Assembly (NCBI GenBank): GCA_023014365.1
Contig: JAEBUN010000082.1
Span: forward strand, 1 to 64,000
Source of the DNA: Lepiota brunneoincarnata
Taxonomy: Eukaryota; Basidiomycota; Agaricomycetes; Agaricales; Agaricaceae
Length of the DNA: 64,000 nt
Reading direction: 5' to 3'
Shown: in pieces, positions 18,779 to 30,100 of the stretch
How positions within the stretch are numbered: the stretch's first letter is position 1
How the letters are laid out: every line of letters starts with the position of its first letter
Translations under genes and position numbers: made by a program
Notes under the pieces: model-generated
The model's database searches: none
The model's input: the letters and a program-made list of their open reading frames with translations, nothing else
What the model was told of the DNA's origin: nothing

Positions 18779-21700
18779 TCAATCGAAGTTCGCAATCGCG
18801 ATCCACGGATCAGGCGTTTTCTCACGATGGTGTTCTACCGCCGGAGCGGAAGAAGAGGCCACGGGAGCTCGAGCTTCTGCGAAGAAGTCGGTTATAAGCG
18901 CCTGGCGGTCGCGCCGCGCGAGGACAGAAGCACGCCAGATTGACGTGAGATCCATTATCTGTCGGGTTCTTTTCTTCGAAACCAACAGACGTCGACCAAA
19001 AAGACCGAGTTTATCTAGCCGTAAGAAAGGTCCTTGCCAACCCTCCTCAGTACACCAATCCTTTGCACACTCCGCCAAGTCGGGCTCAGCTTCAGCACGC
19101 GGGATCTTAGTAAAGAGTCGCATCAGTTCGAACGCCTTCTTAGGAAGGCCTAGTTTCACTATGTCATACGGGAGCGGGACGTTACGCAGCCCCCGCATGT
19201 CCAGACGGGCGAAGGTGTTCATAGCCTGCGCCCACCCGGTCTTTATACTGTCCTCAAGTTCTTGAGCGTTAAACATATCCCAGGAGACGTTGTATTCGCT
19301 TTTCAGCACGAGTACGCCATTCGCTGGCGGCACGGACTCCTTAAGCCGTACATCCCAACGTACTCGGTAGTTCTCTCGCAGCCAAGCCGCGATCAACGTC
19401 GGAGGGTAGCCACGCGCTATGTAGATATCCGAAGCTTCTCTACAAGCCATCACGTAATCGTCGAAACGCGATGAAAGCGCGGCAAGCCTCGATAGCTCCG
19501 ACACAAAAGTGCCTTTCTTCACATAAAGTGGGTGGAAGCTAATCCAGGGTATGCGCTCGAAGTGGTTCATCGGCTTCCTGTACGCCTTATGGTGGAGGCG
19601 ACCGTTTGCCGTAAACAGCATCATGTCCAGGAAGACCATGTATTGATCCGAGGATGACCACGTAATGGTACAGTTATCGAACTTAAGATTGTCGCTAAGG
19701 AGCGCCAGAGCGTCCTTCTCGTGATACGCATACACGAGTGCGAGACAATCGTCGATGTAGCGACCGTAGTACGCTACGTCAGGGGACCGGAGGGCGTCGC
19801 ACTTCTCCTCGAAGTATACGCCGTAAAGGTTCGCGAGATCGGGGCTTGACGCCACACCCATCGCTAGCCCACGGGCCTGCCGGTAATATTTCCCTTGGAA
19901 CTGTACCAATAAGTTGTCGTCCGCTGCCCGCATGCATTCCCGTAACAGCTGTACTTTAGCTGCTGCACGCGTTGCGTCGAAGTCGGTATCATCGACTTCT
20001 AACTCGGACTCGGCTAACCATGCGGTGTAATATTCTTCGGCAAAGGAGTGTGCCTTCTGAACATCCACATGAGGATAGAAAGCGACTACGTCGCCCGAGA
20101 CAAAGTATAGACGCTTAAGCATACCGTTCTCGAATCGGAACTGCGGTAGCGACAACTTGCTCAATTTTATCGCCAGGTCTTTTGAACCATGAATAACGTA
20201 CGGCGCCGATTTAATAATCGGTTTGAGACTTTTAGACACATACTTCCCTGCAGGCCCTTGCGGCACGGAGTGGCACGGTAAAATCGGCCTGGCGGCTACC
20301 GGTGTCTTATGTATTTTTGGAATGACATAAAACGTCGGGATGGAGCTAGGCTCCACCGATAGCTGACTCCGGAAAAAGCGGGGAAGCTGCGATTGAATGG
20401 CGTAATCTTCCGACATTCTCGCGATGGACTTAATATGTTCGTTCTTATTATAAAGTATATTATACGCTTCCTGAGCGCCAATCGGTTCGTAATCTACACG
20501 ATTGGATAATAACGACAATGCCTTCTCAATGATCCAGGCACGCGGGGCAACTGCGCAACCTAAGTTCTTATCGGTCGCTACTACGACGAGCTCGTGAGAC
20601 GTCAAGTAGTCGCGGAGTTTGGCCACCGGGGGAGCAAGCGCGTGCTTGTAACGGTCCCCTTCGTGTTCGTCTGTCGGCATATCAGAAACCATCTTATCGA
20701 TGGCCCTACGACCGCACCAGACGCCGTACTCGAATACCCTATCTAGCTGGTGCATCGCGACGCGGTTAGGCTTCGGCGACCAGTAGTCTGGATCAAAGTC
20801 GTCTTTAGCATCTTCGGCGTCAGTGGCACGGAACCACATCGACCAGCGGAGACGATCGACGAAATCGTCCCAAGCCGAGTTAATTAAACTTAAGTTCGAC
20901 TTAGTGGGGATCATATACTTAAGCCCCGCACTCAGATGCATGCTTATCTCACGCGGTATATCACAGGAAATCATATGTATAGTACTACGGTAACGCATGG
21001 ACTCTAAAACTACAACTGGAGTCCGTAGTACTATGAACCTGTACGCGTGTTGAGGGGTAACCGTCAGTAGCCAGTCCGGGTACGTGCTGGGGTGAGCCCA
21101 GTCGAAGGGTTTAGGACTTGCCTTTGGATAGAGGGCCGCTAGCACCTCCTCCTCCCCTTCGCCCTCGTAAAAGGGATGAGAGCGGGGGACTAGTTCCCCC
21201 TCGTTCGCCCTCCTCTTTTCCCGCCTCTGCCGGCGCCCCGCTTGCGTCGTTGGTTGTCCTTGGGGGCCGGGGCCGCCGTGACTTCCGCCTTCGCTCGTGC
21301 GCCTGCTCCTTTGTTGTTCGCAGGGGACTTCTGATAAGAAAGAAAGTAAGTCGGGACAGTCGTGAAGATCAGAAGCGTGTAACGACCACGCATTCACCTT
21401 ATCCCCTTTCTTCTCCTTGGCCTTCAGGATCGCGGCTACCCGCTTATCGACCATCTGAGCGATGGACTCGGCGGTGATGGTGGGAGCGGTCGACGGACCA
21501 GCGGCCTCGTCAACCTCCATCTCGAAGCTCTCCTTCAGGGCCTTCTTCTTTTCCATCTTCGATTCCTCCGCGAGAATCTGATCATCGACAAAGGCAACGG
21601 CCCTATCGAAGATGGCGGGAGTGTCTTCTAATAATTCGACGAACTCCCGGAGGATAGAAGGATCCTCCCTCCATCCGAGCTTGACAGGACGCCCATGCGA

Positions 21701-22372
21701 GTCAGCGGTGGGCGGACCGTACTTGACGGTCTGACATCTGTTTCGGATACGGTCAAAGACCTTTCCGAGAGCCTCCTGGATTGCGGTCCAGATCGGAGAC
21801 TCAGTCACCCCGGCAACGGGCGACAATGTCAACTGTCCCTCCAGGAACGAGAGCTCGGCACGCTTGTGGGCGATGCCTCTCGTGAGCTCAGCCTTTCGGT
21901 AAGCCACGTCGCTCTCTGAGAACGCCGCGATAGCTTGCGGGTTCTCCTGGATATAAGACTTGGTGAACGCGAAGGGCGTCCTCCTAGCCTTAAGCTCGGA
22001 CGGGTACGTGCCCGCCGTCTGATGCCCCTCAAGACGAGAGAGGGCAATCTTACAGTTCTGCGCCTGGCGTCGGGTTTTCATCCCCTCGACCAGGAAGGGT
22101 CGCAGTGCGTCCCTGTAAGACGACGGCACGGATGCCAGTAGCTCCGCAAGCGATGCTGCAGCCCGAATGGGCGCGCGGCGAGCGGAGCCGAGTTGTGTCT
22201 CCGACACTGTGACCTCGCCGGTCGCAGCGTCGTGGCGCAGGCCGCCGAGCGATCTGGTGACCGCAAGGGCGACCGAGGCAGCCGGAGACGAGGCACGGAC
22301 ACGAGCCCTCGATGGCCCGGCCGTACCTCCGCCAGTCGAGGATCCAGCCTTCTTGTTGACACGAGGTGGCAT
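18779..22372 (-). CDS. Penelope-like reverse transcriptase (endonuclease-deficient, Coprina type), A2
   Basis: Intact ORF of 1197 codons, collinear with the A1 protein. Motifs: TDKNLGCAV about 600-608, FYVIPKIHK about 681-689, motif A Asp about 761, GLAMGVASSPDLANLYG about 836-852, YIDD with Asp about 874-875, then thumb. Differences from A1 concentrate in the N-terminal 450 residues and in surface stretches such as EADADVRG versus RLDMRG regions, while the RT motifs are invariant. That is compatible with selection on the enzyme before these copies landed. Again there is no GIY-YIG domain. Confidence 0.92.
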   Translation of the reverse strand: MPPRVNKKAGSSTGGGTAGPSRARVRASSPAASVALAVTRSLGGLRHDAATGEVTVSETQLGSARRAPIRAAASLAELLASVPSSYRDALRPFLVEGMKTRRQAQNCKIALSRLEGHQTAGTYPSELKARRTPFAFTKSYIQENPQAIAAFSESDVAYRKAELTRGIAHKRAELSFLEGQLTLSPVAGVTESPIWTAIQEALGKVFDRIRNRCQTVKYGPPTADSHGRPVKLGWREDPSILREFVELLEDTPAIFDRAVAFVDDQILAEESKMEKKKALKESFEMEVDEAAGPSTAPTITAESIAQMVDKRVAAILKAKEKKGDKVNAWSLHASDLHDCPDLLSFLSEVPCEQQRSRRTSEGGSHGGPGPQGQPTTQAGRRQRREKRRANEGELVPRSHPFYEGEGEEEVLAALYPKASPKPFDWAHPSTYPDWLLTVTPQHAYRFIVLRTPVVVLESMRYRSTIHMISCDIPREISMHLSAGLKYMIPTKSNLSLINSAWDDFVDRLRWSMWFRATDAEDAKDDFDPDYWSPKPNRVAMHQLDRVFEYGVWCGRRAIDKMVSDMPTDEHEGDRYKHALAPPVAKLRDYLTSHELVVVATDKNLGCAVAPRAWIIEKALSLLSNRVDYEPIGAQEAYNILYNKNEHIKSIARMSEDYAIQSQLPRFFRSQLSVEPSSIPTFYVIPKIHKTPVAARPILPCHSVPQGPAGKYVSKSLKPIIKSAPYVIHGSKDLAIKLSKLSLPQFRFENGMLKRLYFVSGDVVAFYPHVDVQKAHSFAEEYYTAWLAESELEVDDTDFDATRAAAKVQLLRECMRAADDNLLVQFQGKYYRQARGLAMGVASSPDLANLYGVYFEEKCDALRSPDVAYYGRYIDDCLALVYAYHEKDALALLSDNLKFDNCTITWSSSDQYMVFLDMMLFTANGRLHHKAYRKPMNHFERIPWISFHPLYVKKGTFVSELSRLAALSSRFDDYVMACREASDIYIARGYPPTLIAAWLRENYRVRWDVRLKESVPPANGVLVLKSEYNVSWDMFNAQELEDSIKTGWAQAMNTFARLDMRGLRNVPLPYDIVKLGLPKKAFELMRLFTKIPRAEAEPDLAECAKDWCTEEGWQGPFLRLDKLGLFGRRLLVSKKRTRQIMDLTSIWRASVLARRDRQALITDFFAEARAPVASSSAPAVEHHREKTPDPWIAIANFD

Positions 22373-22410
22373 AGCGGTTGGATCGGGGGAGGTTGAAGGA
22401 GTTGTTGGCT

Positions 22411-22918
22411 CTGAGTGTGTATAGGGTTAGGGAGGGGAGTCAATACACGAGTCGCGACGGTGGGGCGCAACGGGCTGTTGGGGTTTCCAACTGCCCACCC
22501 GTTTCGTCTTATAAAAGACTCATCAGGCGCACGATATCCGTCAGATACCTGCCGTCCAATCGATGGTCGCCGATAGCGATCGATTGCGATTTTGATCGAT
22601 AGATCAAAATCCGCGGAACGTGTACGTAATCCCCCCAATAAATGGGTGAAAATGAATTAAATACTTAGCGTCGAGTTTCGAAACCATCGCCGTGCTGACT
22701 TTGGCGCGCGCTTACGCCTGAGAAAAGTCACGTGATCGTGAGTACGGTCACGTGTCATCGGGCTATGTTACCCGCCGCCCGAGGGCAAGTCACGGGGTAG
22801 GGCCGTCACGTGATCACGTGGCAAGCATCACTTTCGCACGGGGTCCATGCGTGAGAACATGTGAAACCCGGCACCGGCGACATGAATTGCCGGTGGCGGT
22901 GTACTTACCTTAGGTGGC
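22411..22918 (-). other. Predicted leader intron spanning the upstream ribozyme (A2 element)
   Basis: Donor AAG/GTAAGTAC begins at 22918. Acceptor CACACTCAG/AGCC ends at 22411, 38 nt before the ATG. CTAAC lies in the joint CCTAACCCTA. It encloses the ribozyme 22465-22530. Inferred from consensus only. Confidence 0.5.
22465..22530 (-). ncRNA. Hammerhead ribozyme, upstream pseudo-LTR of A2 element
   Basis: A2-type ribozyme about 95-160 nt upstream of the ORF start at 22372. The predicted cut is between the bases opposite 22469 and 22468. Confidence 0.92.
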
Positions 22919-22985
22919 TATCCTTCCCACGGGTCTGCTAGAGTACGCCCCGCCCAACCGGGACGGTTAGGTCCGGGTTAGGTCA

Positions 22986-23000
22986 GGGTTAGGGTTAGGG
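22986..23000 (+). repeat. Short telomere-type tract
   Basis: GGGTTAGGGTTAGGG is continuous with the internal telomere-like tract of the preceding copy and is followed by an A2 3' tail. Confidence 0.8.
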
Positions 23001-23032
23001 AGGGGAGTCAATACACGAGTCGCGACGGTGGG

Positions 23033-23098
23033 GCGCAACGGGCTGTTGGGGTTTCCAACTGCCCACCCGTTTCGTCTTATAAAAGACTCATCAGGCGC
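23033..23098 (-). ncRNA. Hammerhead ribozyme (A2 type)
   Basis: Intact core and helices, the same as 17749-17814. The predicted cut is between the bases opposite 23037 and 23036. Confidence 0.92.
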
Positions 23099-24062
23099 AC
23101 GATATCCGTCAGATACCTGCCGTCCAATCGATGGTCGCCGATAGCGATCGATTGCGATTTTGATCGATAGATCAAAATCCGCGGAACGTGTACGTAATCC
23201 CCCCAATAAATGGGTAAAAATGAATTAAATACTTAGCGTCGAGTTTCGAAACCATCGCCGTGCTGACTTTGGCGCGCGCTTACGCCTGAGAAAAGTCACG
23301 TGATCGTGAGTACGGTCACGTGTCATCGGGCTATGTTACCCGCCGCCCGAGGGCAAGTCACGGGGTAGGGCCGTCATGTGATCACGTGGCAAGCATCACT
23401 TTCGCACGGGGTCCATGCGTGAGAACATGTGAAACCCGGCACCGGCGACATGAATTGCCGGTGGCGGTGTACTTACCTTAGGTGGCTGTCCTTCCCACGG
23501 GTCTGCTAGAGTACGCCCCGCCCAACCGGGACGGTTAGGTCCGGGTTAGGTCAGGGTTAGGGGTGAGCTTAGTATTAGTAAGCCGCACTCGTTGGGAAGG
23601 TAAGGTAGTACTTACCGCAAAGAACGTTCCGCACGGCATATAACCGGCGAAGAAGCGAGTTAACCGCCACCAGGGAGGAGAACTTACGTTGTTTACCGCT
23701 TGACGCGATCGTTACTATTCGAGAGACTTAGGAAGGGGGCATAACCGCCCCCCCAGACGTGGTTCCGGGTTACGCCGCACCATCTCACCCAAACCGATAA
23801 AAGGCCACCTATTTAAAAACCTGTTTTCGCGTGCTGCGATCGAAGCGCAGGTCGTGCAACCCCGAAGTCTTCAAACAACGAGGTCCCAGGAAGGTTACTC
23901 AAGATCAGCAAATATGGGCCGGCCGACATGCGGGAATCACCCCGCAGAGGTCGGTACCCGAGCGCCCAGGGATTTCCCCATTTGGGCGCCGACTTGGTAC
24001 CAGTCGCCGCAGTTAGGTTGTGCGGACAACTACGGCTGGCATGGTATACCACGTAAGCCATA

Positions 24063-25935
24063 TCAATCGAAGTTCGCAATCGCGATCCACGGATCAGGCG
24101 TTTTCTCACGATGGTGTTCTACCGCCGGAGCGGAAGAAGAGGCCACGGGAGCTCGAGCTTCTGCGAAGAAGTCGGTTATAAGCGCCTGGCGGTCGCGCCG
24201 CGCGAGGACAGAAGCACGCCAGATTGACGTGAGATCCATTATCTGTCGGGTTCTTTTCTTCGAAACCAACAGACGTCGACCAAAAAGACCGAGTTTATCT
24301 AGCCGTAAGAAAGGTCCTTGCCAACCCTCCTCAGTACACCAATCCTTTGCACACTCCGCCAAGTCGGGCTCAGCTTCAGCACGCGGGATCTTAGTAAAGA
24401 GTCGCATCAGTTCGAACGCCTTCTTAGGAAGGCCTAGTTTCACTATGTCATACGGGAGCGGGACGTTACGCAGCCCCCGCATGTCCAGACGGGCGAAGGT
24501 GTTCATAGCCTGCGCCCACCCGGTCTTTATACTGTCCTCAAGTTCTTGAGCGTTAAACATATCCCAGGAGACGTTGTATTCGCTTTTCAGCACGAGTACG
24601 CCATTCGCTGGCGGCACGGACTCCTTAAGCCGTACATCCCAACGTACTCGGTAGTTCTCTCGCAGCCAAGCCGCGATCAACGTCGGAGGGTAGCCACGCG
24701 CTATGTAGATATCCGAAGCTTCTCTACAAGCCATCACGTAATCGTCGAAACGCGATGAAAGCGCGGCAAGCCTCGATAGCTCCGACACAAAAGTGCCTTT
24801 CTTCACATAAAGTGGGTGGAAGCTAATCCAGGGTATGCGCTCGAAGTGGTTCATCGGCTTCCTGTACGCCTTATGGTGGAGGCGACCGTTTGCCGTAAAC
24901 AGCATCATGTCCAGGAAGACCATGTATTGATCCGAGGATGACCACGTAATGGTACAGTTATCGAACTTAAGATTGTCGCTAAGGAGCGCCAGAGCGTCCT
25001 TCTCGTGATACGCATACACGAGTGCGAGACAATCGTCGATGTAGCGACCGTAGTACGCTACGTCAGGGGACCGGAGGGCGTCGCACTTCTCCTCGAAGTA
25101 TACGCCGTAAAGGTTCGCGAGATCGGGGCTTGACGCCACACCCATCGCTAGCCCACGGGCCTGCCGGTAATATTTCCCTTGGAACTGTACCAATAAGTTG
25201 TCGTCCGCTGCCCGCATGCATTCCCGTAACAGCTGTACTTTAGCTGCTGCACGCGTTGCGTCGAAGTCGGTATCATCGACTTCTAACTCGGACTCGGCTA
25301 ACCATGCGGTGTAATATTCTTCGGCAAAGGAGTGTGCCTTCTGAACATCCACATGAGGATAGAAAGCGACTACGTCGCCCGAGACAAAGTATAGACGCTT
25401 AAGCATACCGTTCTCGAATCGGAACTGCGGTAGCGACAACTTGCTCAATTTTATCGCCAGGTCTTTTGAACCATGAATAACGTACGGCGCCGATTTAATA
25501 ATCGGTTTGAGACTTTTAGACACATACTTCCCTGCAGGCCCTTGCGGCACGGAGTGGCACGGTAAAATCGGCCTGGCGGCTACCGGTGTCTTATGTATTT
25601 TTGGAATGACATAAAACGTCGGGATGGAGCTAGGCTCCACCGATAGCTGACTCCGGAAAAAGCGGGGAAGCTGCGATTGAATGGCGTAATCTTCCGACAT
25701 TCTCGCGATGGACTTAATATGTTCGTTCTTATTATAAAGTATATTATACGCTTCCTGAGCGCCAATCGGTTCGTAATCTACACGATTGGATAATAACGAC
25801 AATGCCTTCTCAATGATCCAGGCACGCGGGGCAACTGCGCAACCTAAGTTCTTATCGGTCGCTACTACGACGAGCTCGTGAGACGTCAAGTAGTCGCGGA
25901 GTTTGGCCACCGGGGGAGCAAGCGCGTGCTTGTAA
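24063..25935 (-). pseudogene. PLE reverse transcriptase, N-terminally truncated
   Basis: Retains about 620 C-terminal codons including the complete RT from TDKNLGCAV to YIDD and the thumb. It lacks about 575 N-terminal residues. An internal Met (25910) could serve as a start, but no promoter or leader remains. Confidence 0.88.
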
Positions 25936-25958
25936 GGGTTAGGGTTAGGGTTAGGGTT
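25936..25958 (+). repeat. Telomere-type repeat tract
   Basis: Four near-perfect TTAGGG repeats between the cut A2 copy and the family B 3' tail. Confidence 0.92.
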
Positions 25959-25993
25959 GAGAGGGTGAGTGGTTTCTCTGATGAGCTAAGCAA

Positions 25994-26057
25994 GCGCAAT
26001 CGGAGGGATGGTTAGTCCCTACCGGATTTCGTCTACTTATATAGACTCATCAGGCGC
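25994..26057 (-). ncRNA. Hammerhead ribozyme (B type)
   Basis: Stem I GCGC/GCGC, CUGAUGA, stem II GUCUA/UAGAC (loop UAUAAG), GAAA, stem III with AGGGA/UCCCU distal helix, then UU/GCGC. Both variable helices differ from families A and C but pair fully. The predicted cut is between the bases opposite 25998 and 25997. Confidence 0.92.
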
Positions 26058-26276
26058 TATTTGCTATTGCTTACCTTGTTCCATTGTCTTCCGTGGCTCC
26101 CACGAGAGACTTACGCTATAGGTTAGTAAAAATAACCTACACCGAGTTTGACAAGACATGGGAAAGTATTCTAATTTTAACGTGACATTCTCTCACAGAA
26201 TGTCATACCTGGGAATATCCGGGCATAGAGCGGGGATAGAAGACAGGCTAAAAATACTTACTCACGCGATGTTACT

Positions 26277-26347
26277 CACGTGACGTGACTTTACCTGCAC
26301 GTGATTATGCTATCACGTGACCTGCGATACTTACCACGCCCCACGTG
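26277..26347. promoter_or_regulatory. Four CACGTG palindromes in family B 3' region
   Basis: CACGTG at 26277-26282, 26298-26303, 26314-26319 and 26342-26347, just on the ribozyme side of the internal telomere-like tract. Their position matches the A-family cluster although the surrounding sequence has diverged. Confidence 0.5.
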
Positions 26348-26355
26348 ACCCAGCC

Positions 26356-26411
26356 GGTTAGGGTTTGGGTTAGGGTTCGGTTAGGGTTCGGGTTAGGTCA
26401 GGTTAGGGTTT
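26356..26411 (+). repeat. Internal telomere-like tract, family B
   Basis: GGTTAGGGTTTGGGTTAGGG and further GGTTAGGG-like units with TTCGGG interruptions, about seven repeats, 0.7 kb from the ORF stop. Longer and cleaner than the tract in family A. Confidence 0.85.
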
Positions 26412-27140
26412 GACCTCAAGACGCGTGCGGTTAGCATGCTGTCCAGTATCGGTGATAGGTGCAGGCAGTACGTACCGCCAAGATGCCATGTGGAACAATG
26501 CGGCCATCCCTTTAGGGGTGCAGGCCGCCCATCACTAGGTGAAGTTAGATTCTGGGAAGAAGATATTTCGTCTAACAGACGCCGAGGCCGTGAATATCGG
26601 AATCGGGAGCCCCCGAGCCAGACCGGCCTTTTACGGAAGTACTATGCGATCGGATCCTACGAGGGTTTATCCTCGGCTACCGGGCTGGCATACGCGACAA
26701 CGGCCGAGCCGAGCTTTGCCCGTCCGACCTGTACGTACACGCATCCAGTCACCTCGCCAGAAGAACCGCCCTGCAGGGCGACAACAATTCCAACCGTAAG
26801 TGACTCGGACCCAAGGCGTTCGGTTTATAGAGTTTTTCTCGACTTCAGGGTCGTCCGCATAAATGCGTACCTAATTAGCCGCCAGGGGGAAGTTCTGTCC
26901 GAATCCCAAACGAAGCATGATTTACACGCTGATTGGGTTAAAATGCACCCCCGAGGGGGATGGGGGAGTTTTGATAACCAGCATCCGAGCGGCTGGGCGG
27001 CAGGGAGTGTTAAGTCCCTGGGATCCTTCCAATCGTACGCGACACACGACTTACACGCAGCGGGGTTGCTTACCGGTGGTCTCCCGCGGATATTCCAGAC
27101 ATTACTCTGCGACTTCCGACGGAACACGAACCAGGTACTT

Positions 27141-30100
27141 CTAGTCTGAATCGACATCCATATCTTCCGAACCGGATCCCGACGAGCCTTGCGAGTCGTC
27201 GTTTGGGTTGCTAATCCGGTCCGTTTTCTCAAGAACGAGTCGTTTCCAAAGGGACGATAAGTCAAAGAGATTCTGGGTTCGTTTCTTGCTAACCAGAACT
27301 CTACGACCGAAAACAGTGGTCTTATCTAATCGGTAGTACGGGCCTTCGTTCCCGAAGCCCTGGAACTTGCGAGCCAGCCCCTCCATAGAGGGAGCGAGGC
27401 CGCTGTCCCCGGGTCGGTACTTGTAAGCGGGTACGCGACTAGTTTGAGGGAACAATCTACCGTCAACCGGTTCGTCATCCCCTTTGGACCACCACTTGAG
27501 AGCGGAGGACCATCCATGTTTAATACGTTCTTCCAGAATTTGAGCGTTCATATAATCCCATGCGGGGTTGAACTCGCTTTTCAGCACCAGCACATCTGCC
27601 TGTGCCGTTTGGTACTCTCGTAACCTCGATTCCCAACGTGCCTTGTAGTTCTGTCTGAACCACGAGTCAACTACACCCGGCGGATAGCCCCTAGCAATAT
27701 AGATGCAAGCTATATCCTTGCACCCTAAGAGGTATTCCTTTAGAGTGCTGCTGAGGGTTGCTATACGCGAGAGTTCACCAAGAAATGTACCACGCTTAAT
27801 GTACATAGGATGATTACTAATCCACGGGATGCGCTCAAAATGGTTGAGTTGTTTCTTGTAGGCTTTATGCTGAAGCCTGCCTTCGGTGTCGAAGTACAGT
27901 AACATGTCCAAGAAGGGCATTTGTCGTGCCGAACTCGACCATTCGATCGTACAGCCTGGATAATTGACTCTGAACGAGATATACTCCCTAGCGTGAGTTT
28001 CGGTAGGGGCGTACACCAACGCCAGAATGTCATCAATATACCTTCCATAGAAAGGCATACGTTCTGTAGTTAGTTCGAGGGCTGCTTCCTCAAACTCAAG
28101 ACCGTAGAGATTGGCAAGATCGGGGGATGAAGCTACCCCCATGGCCAGTCCACGTTCCTGTACATAGAACTTATTATCAAACTGCATAATCAATTCGTTG
28201 TCTGCAGCTTTAAGACATAAATCAAATAGCCTAGTCCTAAAGCTTTGCGCGTGAACGTCATCCGGATGGAGGGTTTCCAAACAGTACCGGGCGAAACGCC
28301 TAGACGCGATATCATGCGCGAGCTCGACGTTCACATGCGGATAGAAAGCGACTACGTCGCCGCTTACTATAAACAATTCACACGCAACGCCATCCACAAA
28401 GCGGAGGCGCGGCAACTGAAGCTTACTTAATTTTATCGCCAGGTCCTTGGAACCATGGATAATGTATGGCGCCGATTTAATAATCGGTTTAAGACACTTC
28501 GAAACAAACTTCCCGGCAGGTCCTTGTAACACGGAGTGACACGGACATATCGGTCTGGCTTTGACCGGAACCTTATGTATTTTTGGTATCGCGTAGAACC
28601 GTGGCGCAATAGGTTTATATTCCGTTACGTCATTCTCCTCAAGAAGGTGGAATTGAGACGTGAAGAACACGGGAAGTTGCGGAAAGCCACTAAGCCTGGC
28701 TAACCGATTGATCTCAAGCATTTCCTTACGTTTTTCGGCCGTTATTAAAGCGGCCATCGCGTAACTTATCTCCCTGTAGTCTACTGGATTATCCAGTAGC
28801 GCTTGAGTCTTAGACTTGATCCAGTCGGCGGAACAAACCGCGCAGCCGAGATTTTTATCGGTAATACTAACCACGAGGTCGTGAGTTGTTAAGTACTCCC
28901 TAATACGTTTAACCGGGGGTGCGAAGTTCCTCAGGGGGAGACCCTGATCCTCCGGTCCATCCAAAGGCATGTTAGACAACGTTTCATTAACGAAGCTTTC
29001 GCCACAACGGATTCCGTACTCTATGATGCTGCCCATGTCCCCACACGGCTTCCGGTGTGTTTTGGGGACGTAATAGTCTGGGTCAAAGTCTTCGTCCACG
29101 TCGTCATTTAATTCAAAGAATAAACGCCATCTAAGGCGATTGACGAAATCATCCCACGTAGACTTAATTAGGTCTTTATTATATTTAAGTGGGAGCAGGT
29201 ACTTGAGTCCTGCACTTATATGGACGGCCAGTTCCTTAGGTATCACACAATCAATCTGATGGACAGTATTACGATATCTCATTGCCTCTAAAACTACTAC
29301 AGGCGTTCGTAATACTATCCAATTGCGGGCTAAGGTGTAGGGTAAATCTAAGATGAAGTCAGGTAGGGTGGAGGGGTTCTCGTACCGGTATTCAGCAGGG
29401 AACCGCTGCCCTGAATAAGCATGTGGGGGCCTCATTGCCCCCGGTTGTTCTGGCGCGCTCGCTGAGCGCGCCTCCTGGTTTGGACCCGGGGTCCAGGTCG
29501 GTCTCCCTTCTTGGGGGAGCCCTTGGTCCGGGTCGACTTCTTCTTCTTGTTCTGTAACGTCGGGATCGTTAATAAAGGCTTTAATAGAGTTAAAAATAGA
29601 AAGACGTACGTCCTTCTTATTACCACCATTCTTCTTGCCGCCTTTGCCCGGCGTCACCTTCTTGGCCGCGGCGGTGACAGCCTTATCAATCATTGATTGA
29701 ATAGACTGTTTGGTGATGGCGTCTGAGACGTCTGCCATCACCACATCCGCGACCTCCCGCTTTTTGGCCGCCTTGGCATGATCGGCGTGCCACCCGCTCT
29801 CGACTAAAGAGCGGGAGCGGTAGAGGTACACGAGGAAGTCACGTTTGACTTCCTCGGCTTCCTTTTCTGCGGCGGGGTCGGTGACCCACCCTCTGATGAC
29901 GAGAACCCCTTCGACGTGACCAAAGGAGGGGCGCTTGCGCGCCGTGGTCACTTCCGTCGCACGTTTGTCGACGGCGGGGCCAAACTGTTCGTACAGTTTG
30001 GCCGGGGATAACTCGGCATCGAGCCAGGTGACCTGGGCCTGCATACCCTCGATCAACTGATCGAGGGCATTACGTTGGTACGCGGCGAAGGTCACCGCCG

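Larger units (their letters stand above)
17717..22985 (-). mobile_element. Full-length Coprina-type PLE, subfamily A2, with upstream pseudo-LTR
   Basis: Tail, ribozyme 17749-17814, 3' region, ORF 18779-22372, leader, joint TAGGGTTAGG (22422-22431), then a 555-bp A2 3'-end copy (22433-22985) with a second ribozyme. As in the A1 element, the upstream copy ends in the internal telomere-like tract (GGTTAGGTCAGGGTTAGG). Confidence 0.88.
23001..25935 (-). mobile_element. Coprina-type PLE, subfamily A2, 5'-truncated
   Basis: Third near-identical A2 copy. It is cut upstream of the RT core at GCTTGTAA/GGGTTAGGG, where intact copies continue CGGTCCCC. Its distinct cut point distinguishes it from the copies at 13945 and 17717. 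Confidence 0.9.

Noticed and set aside
25970..26000. A plus-strand CTGATGAG in the family B tail that resembles a second hammerhead core
   Set aside because: No GAAA or pairing stems follow on the plus strand; only the minus-strand ribozyme is complete.
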